A stretch of DNA of 32,811 nucleotides from Oscillospiraceae bacterium. GTDB lineage: Bacteria; Bacillota; Clostridia; Oscillospirales; Oscillospiraceae. Of this stretch, positions 1 to 8,191 are shown in pieces. The number at the start of each line of letters is the position of its first letter. Positions within the stretch are counted from its first letter, which is position 1. The notes beneath the pieces were generated by a model, which ran no database searches, was not told where the DNA came from, and saw only the letters and a program-made list of their open reading frames with translations. The stretch lies in contig JAISJH010000014.1 of the NCBI GenBank assembly GCA_031261635.1, positions 1 through 32,811 on the forward strand. Direction: 5' to 3'. The translations under genes and the position numbers were made by a program.

Positions 1-191
1 CTCACCCCGGAAAAATATGTTTTCAGGGCTTGTGCCTTGATTTCGTCAGAGTAAGCGTGACGCTTCGGTTCAAGCGTATACTTCTTTCCGAAAAGCTGGC
101 ATTTGTAACGCTGAGTGCCGGACTGGTTGAAACCCTGCTTGTGCTGCTTTTCTGTGCCCCCGCACACGGGACATTTCTTTTCTTTTTTCAT
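1..191 (-). CDS. IS1-like transposase, N-terminal part (runs off window edge)
   Basis: The minus strand opens an ATG at 191 and stays open to base 1, giving 63 codons of a protein cut by the window edge. The N terminus has a zinc-ribbon start (CPVCGG, then QRYKCQLFGKKYT) followed by HAYSDEIKAQALKTYFSGV. This arrangement of zinc ribbon and then helix-turn-helix is known from IS1-family InsA-like transposases. In that family the ribbon normally has two CxxC pairs. Here the second pair reads C-Q-L-F, so the fourth zinc ligand is a phenylalanine, which may mean a decayed copy. There is no Shine-Dalgarno site. A promoter (199-227) ends 7 bases before the ATG, so the message is probably leaderless. 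Family assignment rests on recall of the motif and not on a search. Confidence 0.75.
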   Translation of the reverse strand, partial: MKKEKKCPVCGGTEKQHKQGFNQSGTQRYKCQLFGKKYTLEPKRHAYSDEIKAQALKTYFSGV

Positions 192-198
192 AGCTACA

Positions 199-227
199 AT
201 TATACCATATAACCCCCAATTTGTCCA
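199..227 (-). promoter_or_regulatory. Sigma-A promoter of the transposase, leaderless geometry
   Basis: On the minus strand TGGACA (222-227), a 17-base spacer and TATAAT (199-204) are followed after 7 bases by the ATG at 191. Transcription would start at or within a base or two of the start codon, leaving no room for a ribosome-binding site. Confidence 0.7.
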
Positions 228-233
228 GTCCCC

Positions 234-550
234 AGTTAACAGTTAACAGTTATCAAATATCAAATATCAAATATCAAATATCAAATATCAGAGACGGGGG
301 TTTGGACGGGGGTGACGGCCGGGGGGTGCGTAGGGGCGGGCTTCAAACCCGCCCTTTCCCGCCCGCGCCAGGCGCGGGGTGCGCCGTCCCGGCGCACCGT
401 CATTGCGAAGCACCGGTAATCTCGCGATACGTAGGACGTTACAGGTGCGAAGCAATCCAGTGCCGGGGGGACAACATACGGACTACGTATCGCAAGCGCG
501 TTGGCGGCGCACATTCCGCGAAACGCAAAGGGCGGGTTTCAAACCCGCCC
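234..550. repeat. Repeat island between the IS and rqcP (block A, C, B, C)
   Basis: No gene is seen here. The order is a CAGTTAACAGTT border, then a run of about five TATCAAA units ending in CAGAGACG (251-296). A hairpin of the GGGCGGG..CCCGCCC type follows at 331-353. Next is half of a GTCATTGCGAAGC palindrome (399-515), containing GCGATACGTA, GAAGCAATCCAG and the inverted TACGTATCGCAAG. A second GGGCGGG..CCCGCCC hairpin closes it at 530-550. That last hairpin runs into the rqcP stop codon and may serve as its transcription terminator. Confidence 0.85.
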
Positions 551-778
551 CTATGTTGGTACCGCTTCGAAGGCGGCGTTTCTGTCGCTTGCGTCCGTTA
601 CTTTTACCGTTACGGTTTTAGCGGCGTAGCGTATCGCTATCGTGTCGCCCTCTTTTACCTCGTAACTCGCTCTGGCTACCTTGCCGTTGACGGCTACGTG
701 TTCCTTGTCGCAGGCATCGTTTGCGACGGTGCGCCGCTTGATTAAGCGGGTGACTTTCAAATATTTGTCTAAACGCAT
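551..778 (-). CDS. rqcP: RNA-binding S4-domain protein, RqcP/YabO type
   Basis: This small protein (75 residues from ATG 778) begins MRLDKYLKVTRLIKRRTVAN and continues with the AVNGKVARASYEVKEGDTI pattern of an S4 RNA-binding domain. It matches the YabO/RqcP family of Bacillota, which works with RqcH in adding C-terminal alanine tails to peptides stalled on large ribosomal subunits. A TTG lies in frame five codons upstream, but it overlaps the GAGG ribosome-binding site, which is spaced 9 bases from the ATG, so the ATG is preferred. The gene begins 11 bases after the PIN toxin stop and probably shares its transcript. Its TAG stop lies within the TAGGGGCGGG arm of the adjoining hairpin repeat, so the repeat has defined the C terminus. 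Confidence 0.88.
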   Translation of the reverse strand: MRLDKYLKVTRLIKRRTVANDACDKEHVAVNGKVARASYEVKEGDTIAIRYAAKTVTVKVTDASDRNAAFEAVPT

Positions 779-789
779 AAGATATAACC

Positions 790-1197
790 TCAATCAGTCG
801 AATATGTATCAAGAAACTGCGCCGGGGTAAGGATTTTAGGCTTGTCAATATCCACGGCGGCAAAATCCTTGTCGCCGGTAACAAATATGTCGACGCCGGC
901 AACGATTGCGGAATATAGAACAGGGTAATCCTTCGGGTCGCGGATATAGAATAAGTCCGGCACAATGTCCGTAGGTGTTTGAAATAGCTCGTAATTTGCT
1001 TGCGCGAAGAAGTTGTCGGATATATGCGCTTTAACAGGAAATTTTTGTCTTGATTTTTTGAAAACTTCACTCTTTGTATACGTAGAAATTACCAACGTAT
1101 GATTTTTGAAAATTGTTTCCATTACGTCATTTGCGCGTTTGCCTGATTGGACGAGTAGGGCGGAAATGAGTATATTCGCGTCAATCATTACACGCAT
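790..1197 (-). CDS. PIN-domain ribonuclease, putative toxin (VapC-like/PIN family)
   Basis: A 135-residue protein with the PIN-fold acidic residues visible: D6 in MIDANIL, E44 in TKSEVF, D90 in RDPKDYPVL, and D109/D111 in VTGDKDF. These residues bind the divalent metal in PIN nucleases, which cleave RNA. The length and the RDPKD..L..A...GVD..VTGDKDF pattern fit the putative toxin PIN family found beside small antitoxin genes. The ATG directly follows the TAA of the upstream gene, and its ribosome-binding site (GGAGGACT) lies inside that gene's last codons, so the two are translationally coupled. The RNA target cannot be deduced. Confidence 0.85.
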   Translation of the reverse strand: MRVMIDANILISALLVQSGKRANDVMETIFKNHTLVISTYTKSEVFKKSRQKFPVKAHISDNFFAQANYELFQTPTDIVPDLFYIRDPKDYPVLYSAIVAGVDIFVTGDKDFAAVDIDKPKILTPAQFLDTYSTD

Positions 1198-1455
1198 TTA
1201 AGTCCTCCACTCTTCCCGCGGCTTGAACAGCGCAACGCAAAATTCCAAGACTTCATCTTCGGTAATCCCGTATTTACCCGCGTCAATCGCTTCGCGTCCC
1301 GGAGATTTGAGTAAGGCCTCTAACATCGCGGTAACCCAATCCGCGCGGTTCGGTGCGTCAAGCGGCGGCGCTATACCTAAATCCGCACAGCACTGCTGAC
1401 CTATCGGCACAGGCGTCATTTCCCGAATACCAACGTTTCTCTCCGCGACTTCCAT
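1198..1455 (-). CDS. Probable antitoxin partner of the PIN protein (family unknown)
   Basis: This gene encodes 85 residues with a good GGAGGTG ribosome-binding site before ATG 1455. I do not recognise a known DNA-binding antitoxin fold. The N-terminal half is proline- and cysteine-containing (PVPIGQQCCADLGIAPPL). The C-terminal half looks helical and acidic (RADWVTAMLEALL, then ITEDEVLEFCVALF) and ends REEWRT. Its role as antitoxin is inferred only from its size, its position immediately before the PIN gene and the coupled start. It lies downstream of pyrG across a short AT-rich repeat and has no clear promoter of its own. Confidence 0.65.
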   Translation of the reverse strand: MEVAERNVGIREMTPVPIGQQCCADLGIAPPLDAPNRADWVTAMLEALLKSPGREAIDAGKYGITEDEVLEFCVALFKPREEWRT

Positions 1456-1468
1456 AATAGCACCTCCG

Positions 1469-3144
<1,676 letters not shown>

Positions 3145-3279
3145 CTAGTCGTCAAGCGAATACCATTCGCCGTTTTCTATTTCAAGAATACCCTTATCAA
3201 TTCTCGCCGCTTCCTCTCTTGTTACAAAAGTATAATCTTTGTCAAGGGCTACGGCAATCCGTTCAAGAATGTCAATCAT
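3145..3279 (-). CDS. Small protein of 44 residues, function unknown
   Basis: A short gene on the minus strand starts MIDILERIAVALDKDY and ends ENGEWYSLDD. It is supported by a strong AGGAG ribosome-binding site six bases before ATG 3279 and by its position 27 bases before pyrG. The middle (FVTREEAARIDKGILEIE) resembles small acidic antitoxin-like proteins I have seen in Clostridia, but no toxin gene lies next to it, so it may be an orphan or a remnant. No function is claimed. Confidence 0.7.
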   Translation of the reverse strand: MIDILERIAVALDKDYTFVTREEAARIDKGILEIENGEWYSLDD

Positions 3280-3360
3280 TATGAAGCTCCTGACTTATTG
3301 TAATAAGGTTTGGAATGGTAAATATACGTTGCACATTTTTATTGGGAACACACGCCTCTG

Positions 3361-3457
3361 TAGGGGGCGATGCCCACATCGCCCCGAAGGATTGCACAAA
3401 TGCAAGTATCACGTAGAATGTCAAAACCCGGTGGGACGATGTGGGCATCGTCCCCTA
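3361..3457 (-). repeat. Palindromic repeat with CGATGCCCACATCG cores, copy 1
   Basis: Two hairpins face each other: TAGGGGGCGATGCCCACATC at the left and its inverted counterpart GATGTGGGCATCGTCCCCTA at the right. Between them lies a spacer containing TTGCACAAATGCAAGTATC. The same element occurs in the opposite orientation at 32308-32432. It lies between dapL and the small gene before pyrG. Confidence 0.85.
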
Positions 3458-3533
3458 CAAAGCAAAAACGTAAATTTGCCATTCTCATTGTAATATGGTT
3501 AAATCCGGTCGGACGAGTGCGTCGCGGTCGCCC

Positions 3534-4709
3534 TTACCCAATCAGCCGCCGTGCCGCTTCCTCGGTGTTCTCCCTGCTTCCGAAGGAGGTTATTCGGAAC
3601 CAGCCTTCGCCGTTTACTCCGAAGCCGGCTCCGGGGGTGCCTACTATGTTTTTTTCTTTTAGCAGGTAGTCGAAATAATCCCAGGAGCTTAAACCGTCCG
3701 GGCATTTGAGCCAGATGTAGGGTGAATTTGCGCCTCCGTAATAGGTCGCGCCTAGGCGGCCCAGCGCGCCGGTTATAATTTTTGCGTTCGCACTATAATA
3801 ATCGAGCGATGTTTGGCAGTCGGCAAGCCCCGCCGGGGACAGCGCGGCTTCGGCGGCTTTTTGGATTACATACGCCACTCCGTTAAACTTTGCCGACTGG
3901 CGGCGGAACCACAGCTTTGCGATACTCTCGCCGTTGATAATGAGCCTGTCGCTTATCGCAGTCCAGCCGCAGCGTGTTCCCGCGAAGTTCGCCATTTTAC
4001 TGAGCGTTCCGAACTCTACCGCGCAGTTCTCCGCGCCCGGGATTTCAAATATTGACGCAGGAAGCCCCGGTTCCGTGATAAACGCTCCGTAAGCCGCGTC
4101 AAAGAGAATGACGGCTTTTTTAGCAAGCGCGTAATTCACCCAGTCGGTCAGCTGCGCTTTTGAATACACCGCGCCCGTGGGGTTATTCGGCGAGCATAGG
4201 TAGATAAGGTCAGCGTCAAGCGTATAATCCGGCATAGGCAGGAAGCCGTTAGCCTCGTTACCCGCCATATAAATAAGCTCGTTGCCGGACATTATATTGG
4301 TATCGACATACGCCGGATATACCGGGTCCGGGACAAGTACGCGGTTATGCCCCAGAATATCAAGAAAGTTACCCAAATCCGATTTAGCGCCGTCATTAAC
4401 CTGAAAAGTATCGGGAGGTAAATCAACGCCGAGCTTCGATTTATAATACCCGGCAATGGCGTTTTTCAAAAAGGGATAGCCCGCGCTGTCCGGCGAATAG
4501 CCTCTGAAACCCTCTACCGTACCCATTTCAGCCGCCGCGTTTTTCAGGGCTTCGACAACCGCGCCGCCGAGGGGGCGCGTAACGTCGCCGATACCGAGCC
4601 GTATAACATTCGCGCCGGGATTAGCCGCCTTGTAATCCGCAACCCGCCGGGCTATCTCAACAAAGAGGTAACTGTCCTGCAATTTGCTGTAGTTTGTGTT
4701 CAAGTTCAT
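3534..4709 (-). CDS. dapL: LL-diaminopimelate aminotransferase
   Basis: This 391-residue PLP-dependent class I/II aminotransferase converts tetrahydrodipicolinate and glutamate directly to LL-diaminopimelate, a shortcut in lysine and peptidoglycan precursor synthesis. DapL hallmarks are IRLGIGDVTRPL, a GFRGYSPDSAGYPFLK stretch, VLVPDPVYPAYVDTN, YLCSPNNPTGA, and K238 in TLSKMANFAGTRCGW as the PLP-binding lysine. The C-terminal end has WFRITSFGSRENTEEAA. An in-frame start 15 codons upstream exists, but ATG 4709 has an AAGGA site at the right distance and begins at the conserved N terminus, so it is preferred. The 50-odd bases before it show no convincing promoter. Confidence 0.95.
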   Translation of the reverse strand: MNLNTNYSKLQDSYLFVEIARRVADYKAANPGANVIRLGIGDVTRPLGGAVVEALKNAAAEMGTVEGFRGYSPDSAGYPFLKNAIAGYYKSKLGVDLPPDTFQVNDGAKSDLGNFLDILGHNRVLVPDPVYPAYVDTNIMSGNELIYMAGNEANGFLPMPDYTLDADLIYLCSPNNPTGAVYSKAQLTDWVNYALAKKAVILFDAAYGAFITEPGLPASIFEIPGAENCAVEFGTLSKMANFAGTRCGWTAISDRLIINGESIAKLWFRRQSAKFNGVAYVIQKAAEAALSPAGLADCQTSLDYYSANAKIITGALGRLGATYYGGANSPYIWLKCPDGLSSWDYFDYLLKEKNIVGTPGAGFGVNGEGWFRITSFGSRENTEEAARRLIG

Positions 4710-4769
4710 TATATTATAGTTCCTTGTAGTTGTATGGGTCACGCCCGGTAACAATAAATATTCATAGTA

Positions 4770-4847
4770 AAGAGTTCGTCATTGCGAACATAGTCAAGAG
4801 TTCGTCGTTACGAACATAGTCAAGAGTTTGTCATTACGAACACAGTC
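4770..4847. repeat. Three tandem copies of a 26-base unit
   Basis: Units start at 4770, 4796 and 4822 and consist of AAGAGTTCGTCATTGCGAAC plus ATAGTC with few changes. A fourth partial unit runs directly into the palindrome at 4856. The unit contains the palindrome's own end (GTCATTGCGAA), so the array looks like repeated duplication of the border of that element. Confidence 0.9.
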
Positions 4848-4855
4848 AAGAGTTC

Positions 4856-5015
4856 GTCATTGCGAAGCGCCGGGAAGCCGGAGATACACACGATGTATAG
4901 GCGCGAAGCAATCCAGTAGTATACGCCACAGATACGTGTCTATGGCTCCCGGCACTGGATTGCTTCGCCGATTTCATTGGTACGTATCTCAAGCTTACCG
5001 CGGCTTCGCAATGAC
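4856..5015. repeat. Block-B palindrome (GTCATTGCGAAGC ends)
   Basis: This imperfect inverted repeat of about 160 bases starts GTCATTGCGAAGC and ends GCTTCGCAATGAC. The inner arms are GCGAAGCAATCCAGT and ACTGGATTGCTTCGC. It lies in the gap between the dapL start and the alcohol dehydrogenase stop, and no gene is seen in it. Confidence 0.9.
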
Positions 5016-5084
5016 GGGGGAGGGACGGGGTTACGATGACGGACGGGGTTACGACGGGGGCGGGCGCTTCGCTGTTGTAGGGGT

Positions 5085-5182
5085 GACACTCCGCGCCAGA
5101 CACTCCGCGCCAGACACTCCGCGCCAGACACCCCGCGCCAGACACCCTACGCCGCACACTCCGCGCCGCAAACCCCGCGCCG
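5085..5182. repeat. Tandem 14-base repeat, about seven copies
   Basis: The unit GACACTCCGCGCCA occurs three times perfectly, then four times with changes (for example GACACCCCGCGCCA, GACACCCTACGCCG). The period of 14 is not a multiple of three, and all frames across it look non-coding. Confidence 0.9.
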
Positions 5183-5190
5183 CGCGCGGA

Positions 5191-5227
5191 CATCTGATAT
5201 TTGATATTTGATAACTGTTAACTGAAT
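5191..5227. repeat. Block-A end at the 3' end of the alcohol dehydrogenase
   Basis: The sequence CATCTGATATTTGATATTTG is followed by ATAACTGTTAACTGAAT. The TAA stop codon of the alcohol dehydrogenase lies inside the CAGTTAACAG part. Confidence 0.85.
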
Positions 5228-6318
5228 AAAAGTATCGGTTTCAGTACGCCGCCTGTGTGGGATTCCTCGAAGGCTTTTTCGATTTCGTCGAATTTGTAGT
5301 ATTTGTTCATTTTGTCTACCGGGAGGCGTCCCTCTTTGAAGAACTTGACGAGCTCCGGAATGAACACTTTGGGGTTTGAGTGTCCCTCTACGCAGCCCGC
5401 GAAGGTTACGCTCGGGTTCATAATCTGCGGCTCGAGGCGAATGGGGACTTCCGCGTCCGCCGTTACGCTGACTGTTACCGCAAGCCCTTCTTTTGCCATA
5501 CAGTCTAGCATTGTTACCGCAAGCGCGGGCTGACCGCTGGATTCGAGGGCGTATGCCGAGCCTTTGCCGCCTGTGATTTCGAGGATACGCGCCTTTACGT
5601 CCTCTTTGCGGCCGTTGATTGTGTGCGTCGCTCCGAACTCGAGAGCCTCCTCTTTGCCTTTGGAGCCGTGGATAGCGATGATTGTGGAACAACCCGCGAT
5701 TTTCGCCGCCATTATTCCGGCGAGACCGACCGCTCCGCAGCCGTATACCGCGATAGACGTTCCGGGGCGGGGTTTCATACGGTTCAGCACCGCTCCCGCG
5801 CCTGTCTGAACTCCGCAACCCAGTGAACACAGGGCTTTGAGCTGTTCCTCGGTTACGTCGACTTTAATCGCGTTGTCCTGATTTGCAACGGCGTAGGTCG
5901 CGAAACTGCTCTGGCCGAATAGTACGCCGATGTCCGCTCCGTCCGCTCCCGTGAGGCGCTTCGTGCCGTCGCGGTAGTTGCCGCCGAAGAACATATTGAA
6001 GTTGTCGTCGCAGGAATAGGGGTGGCCTTCCTCGCAATGCTCGCAATGTCCGCAGGAGGGGAACGTTAGGATAACCTTGTCACCCTTCGCAAGACCCGAT
6101 ACGCCCTCTCCGACCGTTTCGATAATGCCGACGCCCTCGTGGCCGAGAACCATCGGGAACGTTACCGGGAGATACTGGTTCATAACGGCGGTGTCGGTGT
6201 GGCAAATGCCCGAAGCGACGAGCTTGACAAGGACTTCCCCGGCCTTCGGGGCGGCGAGTTCCACGTCCTCAAATTTGAACGTGCCTTTCTCGCGTGTGAC
6301 TGCTGCTTTGATTTTCAT
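5218..6318 (-). CDS. Zinc-dependent NAD(P) alcohol dehydrogenase (aryl/benzyl alcohol type)
   Basis: This 366-residue medium-chain dehydrogenase interconverts an alcohol and an aldehyde. Catalytic zinc ligands are C39 (GICHTD), H60/E61 (GHEGVG) and the cysteine in LGCGVQTGAGA. The structural zinc set is C89, C92, C95 and C103. The nucleotide-binding motif is YGCGAVGLAG. Overall similarity is to the class that includes benzyl-alcohol and S-hydroxymethylglutathione dehydrogenases, but the substrate cannot be fixed. ATG 6318 has a good AAGGAG site. The final residues FS and the stop codon come from the block-A repeat. A TTGATA from the neighbouring repeat lies at -35-like distance from an AATATA, but no strong promoter is claimed. 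Confidence 0.93.
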   Translation of the reverse strand: MKIKAAVTREKGTFKFEDVELAAPKAGEVLVKLVASGICHTDTAVMNQYLPVTFPMVLGHEGVGIIETVGEGVSGLAKGDKVILTFPSCGHCEHCEEGHPYSCDDNFNMFFGGNYRDGTKRLTGADGADIGVLFGQSSFATYAVANQDNAIKVDVTEEQLKALCSLGCGVQTGAGAVLNRMKPRPGTSIAVYGCGAVGLAGIMAAKIAGCSTIIAIHGSKGKEEALEFGATHTINGRKEDVKARILEITGGKGSAYALESSGQPALAVTMLDCMAKEGLAVTVSVTADAEVPIRLEPQIMNPSVTFAGCVEGHSNPKVFIPELVKFFKEGRLPVDKMNKYYKFDEIEKAFEESHTGGVLKPILLFS

Positions 6319-6354
6319 TGCTTTGAGTCTCCTTTTATATATTAGTTAATAGTT

Positions 6355-6720
6355 ATCAAATATCAAATATCAGAGACGGGGGTTTTGGACGTGGGTTGCG
6401 TCCTGTGGGGGAAACCACCCCGCCGCCTGCGGGCGGCACCCCTCCCAAGAGGGGAATAGGACGAGGGTTTGGACGAGGGTTGCGGGGGACAACCCCCGCC
6501 GCTATGCGGCACCCCCTTCTGCGGAAGGGGGCTTTGGACACGCGCCTCCGTAAAGCCCCCTTCTTCAGAAGGGGGTGCCGCGAAGCGGCGGGGGTTGTCC
6601 CCGCACCCACGTCCCATTCCCCTCTTGGGAGGGGTGGCGCGTAGCGCCGGGGTGGTCTCCCCGCGCCGTGCGCGGACGCACCCCCGTCCAATCCAACGTC
6701 TCTGATATTTGATATTTGAT
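6355..6720. mobile_element. MITE-like element with perfect 24-base terminal inverted repeats
   Basis: The left end (6355-6378) is ATCAAATATC, AAATATC and AGAGACG joined together, and the right end (6697-6720) is its exact reverse complement. Inside are two more nested inverted pairs. The outer pair is built on CCACCCCGCCGCC and CCCCTCCCAAGAGGGGAA (about 6416-6460, against 6612-6656). The inner pair is built on GACAACCCCCGCCGC and GCACCCCCTTCTG..AAGGGGG (about 6488-6530, against 6555-6602). No transposase or other gene is present. Flanks outside the repeats are loosely inverted AACTATTAACTAA-like sequence, and no clear target duplication is seen. Confidence 0.85.
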
Positions 6721-6729
6721 AATTGTTAT

Positions 6730-7323
6730 TTACATATCAATAAACCTGTATCCTGTGCAGTTGATAACGCTTGTGCTGCCTAGTTCCGCGGCGGCGTTTT
6801 TATTTACCGGGCTGCCGGAGAGGTGTACGTGGCCGAACAGGTGCAGTTTTGGCGCGGCGGTTAGCGTTAGGTCGCGGAAACAGTCGAAGCCCGCGTGGAA
6901 CTCGTCGTCAACGCTCCCGAAGCCCGCCGGGGGCGCGTGGGTTACGAAAATGTCAAGCCCGCGCGCGCGTTTTATGTCGCGTTTGAAGCGGTTGACGCGC
7001 CGCGCCATCGCGGCCTCGGAATACTGCATACCGTCAGGGCGCGTGCCTCTGCAACCGCCCAGGCCGCCTATCCGCAAGCCCCGGTAATCCGCTACGGCTC
7101 CGTCAACCGATATACAGCCGTAGGGCGGCATACGCAGATAATGCGCGTCGTGATTGCCGTGAACGTAAAACAGCGGCGCCGGTATCATCGACACCAAAAA
7201 CTGGAGATAGGACGATTTCAAATCGCCGCAGGATATGATAAGGTCAACGCCGCGAAACGCTTCGGGGTCGAAATGTTCCCAGATAAAGCTGCTTTCAATA
7301 TCAGACACAGCGAGTATACGCAC
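6730..7323 (-). CDS. Calcineurin-like metallophosphoesterase
   Basis: The protein has 197 residues and all the metallophosphoesterase blocks: D8-I-E10, G33-D34, GNHD (56-59), H129 in VTHAPP, and H165/H167 in FGHVH. Motif I is usually D-x-H. Here the histidine is a glutamate, which I believe is a recognised variant in a clostridial subgroup and not a lesion. Substrate (phosphoprotein, cyclic nucleotide or other phosphodiester) is unknown. The start is GTG 7323 with only a weak GGTGG ahead of it. A consensus promoter lies 25 bases upstream. The gene stands alone between two block-A elements. Confidence 0.88.
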   Translation of the reverse strand: MRILAVSDIESSFIWEHFDPEAFRGVDLIISCGDLKSSYLQFLVSMIPAPLFYVHGNHDAHYLRMPPYGCISVDGAVADYRGLRIGGLGGCRGTRPDGMQYSEAAMARRVNRFKRDIKRARGLDIFVTHAPPAGFGSVDDEFHAGFDCFRDLTLTAAPKLHLFGHVHLSGSPVNKNAAAELGSTSVINCTGYRFIDM

Positions 7324-7347
7324 CGTCCCACCACCATTCCGAAGTAT

Positions 7348-7376
7348 ATTATAACACGCCGCAACGAAAATGTCAA
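7348..7376 (-). promoter_or_regulatory. Sigma-A promoter of the metallophosphoesterase gene
   Basis: On the minus strand TTGACA (7371-7376), a 17-base spacer and TATAAT (7348-7353) match the consensus at every position. The start codon lies 24 bases beyond the -10 box. Confidence 0.88.
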
Positions 7377-7398
7377 CGGTTTATACCAGTTAACAGTT

Positions 7399-8047
7399 AT
7401 CAAATATCAAATATCAGAGACGTTGGGTTGGACGGGGGGACGGGGGGGACGCCGGAACGGCGCCCCGTCATTGCGAGCCGCGCGAAGCAATCCAAGCCCA
7501 GTACCCTCGTCCAAACCCACGTACCGGCGCCGTGCGCCGTCTTTGCGAAGCACCGGTAAGCTTGCGATACGTAGGGCGTTACAGGTGCGAAGCAATCCAG
7601 TGCCGGGGGGACAACATACGGAATGTATCGTAGAGGTTCTACGTCAACCCTGGATTGCTTCGCCGCATATCATAGGTACGTATCGCAAGTGCGGCGGCGG
7701 CTTCGCAAAGACGGGCAGGGCGAAGCCCTGCCCTGTCCCGGCGCACCGCGCCGGGACGGTGGACGGTGGACGCGACCGCGCACGGCGCGGGGAGACCACC
7801 CCGCCGCCTACGGCGGCACCCCTCCCAAGAGGGGAATTTACGGGGGAGGGCGGGTTTGAAACCCGCCCCTACGTTTATTGTACAACCCGCAACCCTCGTC
7901 CAAACCCCCGGCATTATTCATTATTCATTATCAATTGTCAATTGTCAATTGTCAAAACCCATTCCCCTCTTGGGAGGGGTGCCGCCTCAGCGGCGGGGGG
8001 TGCCGCGCCTACGTCCAAACCCCCGTCTCTGATATTTGATATTTGAT
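7399..8047. mobile_element. Composite MITE-like element with perfect 24-base terminal inverted repeats
   Basis: The ends (7399-7422 and 8024-8047) are identical to those of the element at 6355-6720. Inside, in order, are a fragment of the block-B palindrome (7468-7495), a full block-B copy (7541-7714), a block-D arm (7798-7840) and a GGGCGGG..CCCGCCC hairpin (7849-7871). These are followed by CAATTGT units (7915-7955) and the inverted block-D arm (7960-8007). It looks assembled by insertion of repeats within repeats. No gene is seen. Confidence 0.82.
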
Positions 8048-8068
8048 AACTGTTATCTGAATTAACTC

Positions 8069-8097
8069 TTGACATCTGTGTGAAAGTGGAGTATAAT
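8069..8097 (+). promoter_or_regulatory. Sigma-A promoter of the RNase J gene
   Basis: TTGACA (8069-8074), 17 bases and TATAAT (8092-8097) are a perfect consensus. Transcription would start near 8104 and give a leader of about 88 bases. The leader contains a small hairpin, CGGCGG-CTTGAGTT-CCGCCG, at about 8122-8142. Confidence 0.88.
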
Positions 8098-8191
8098 GAC
8101 TGGTACTTTGTAATTACTAGCTACGGCGGCTTGAGTTCCGCCGCGCTATTAACTAATATTTTTTATCCACAACACATTGAAAGAGGAGACT

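Larger units (their letters stand above)
1..233 (-). mobile_element. Left-edge insertion sequence end (IS1-like)
   Basis: The partial transposase is preceded on the minus strand by about 40 bases (192-233) that begin GGGGACTGGACAAATTGGGG and carry the promoter. This is the usual layout of an IS terminal inverted repeat containing the transposase promoter. The other end lies outside the window, so the inverted repeat and target duplication cannot be verified. The boundary at about 233 is inferred because the CAGTTAAC repeat begins there. Confidence 0.45.

Noticed and set aside
399-515. Palindromes considered as tRNA or other structured RNA genes
   Set aside because: No cloverleaf, anticodon loop or known RNA consensus could be made out; the inverted arms are long and simple.
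221-745. Open frame of 174 codons on the plus strand
   Set aside because: It reads through block-A and block-B repeats and then antisense to rqcP. The product is arginine/glycine-rich repeat translation.
4770-5182. Tandem repeats considered as a CRISPR array
   Set aside because: Units are directly adjacent with no unique spacers, and no cas genes are present.
6730-7323. D-x-E in place of D-x-H in the metallophosphoesterase taken as a lesion
   Set aside because: All other metal ligands are intact and I recall a clostridial subgroup with this variant, so it was not listed as a finding.
6895-8046. Open frame of 383 codons on the plus strand
   Set aside because: It is antisense to the metallophosphoesterase and continues into a repeat element, with no recognisable domain.
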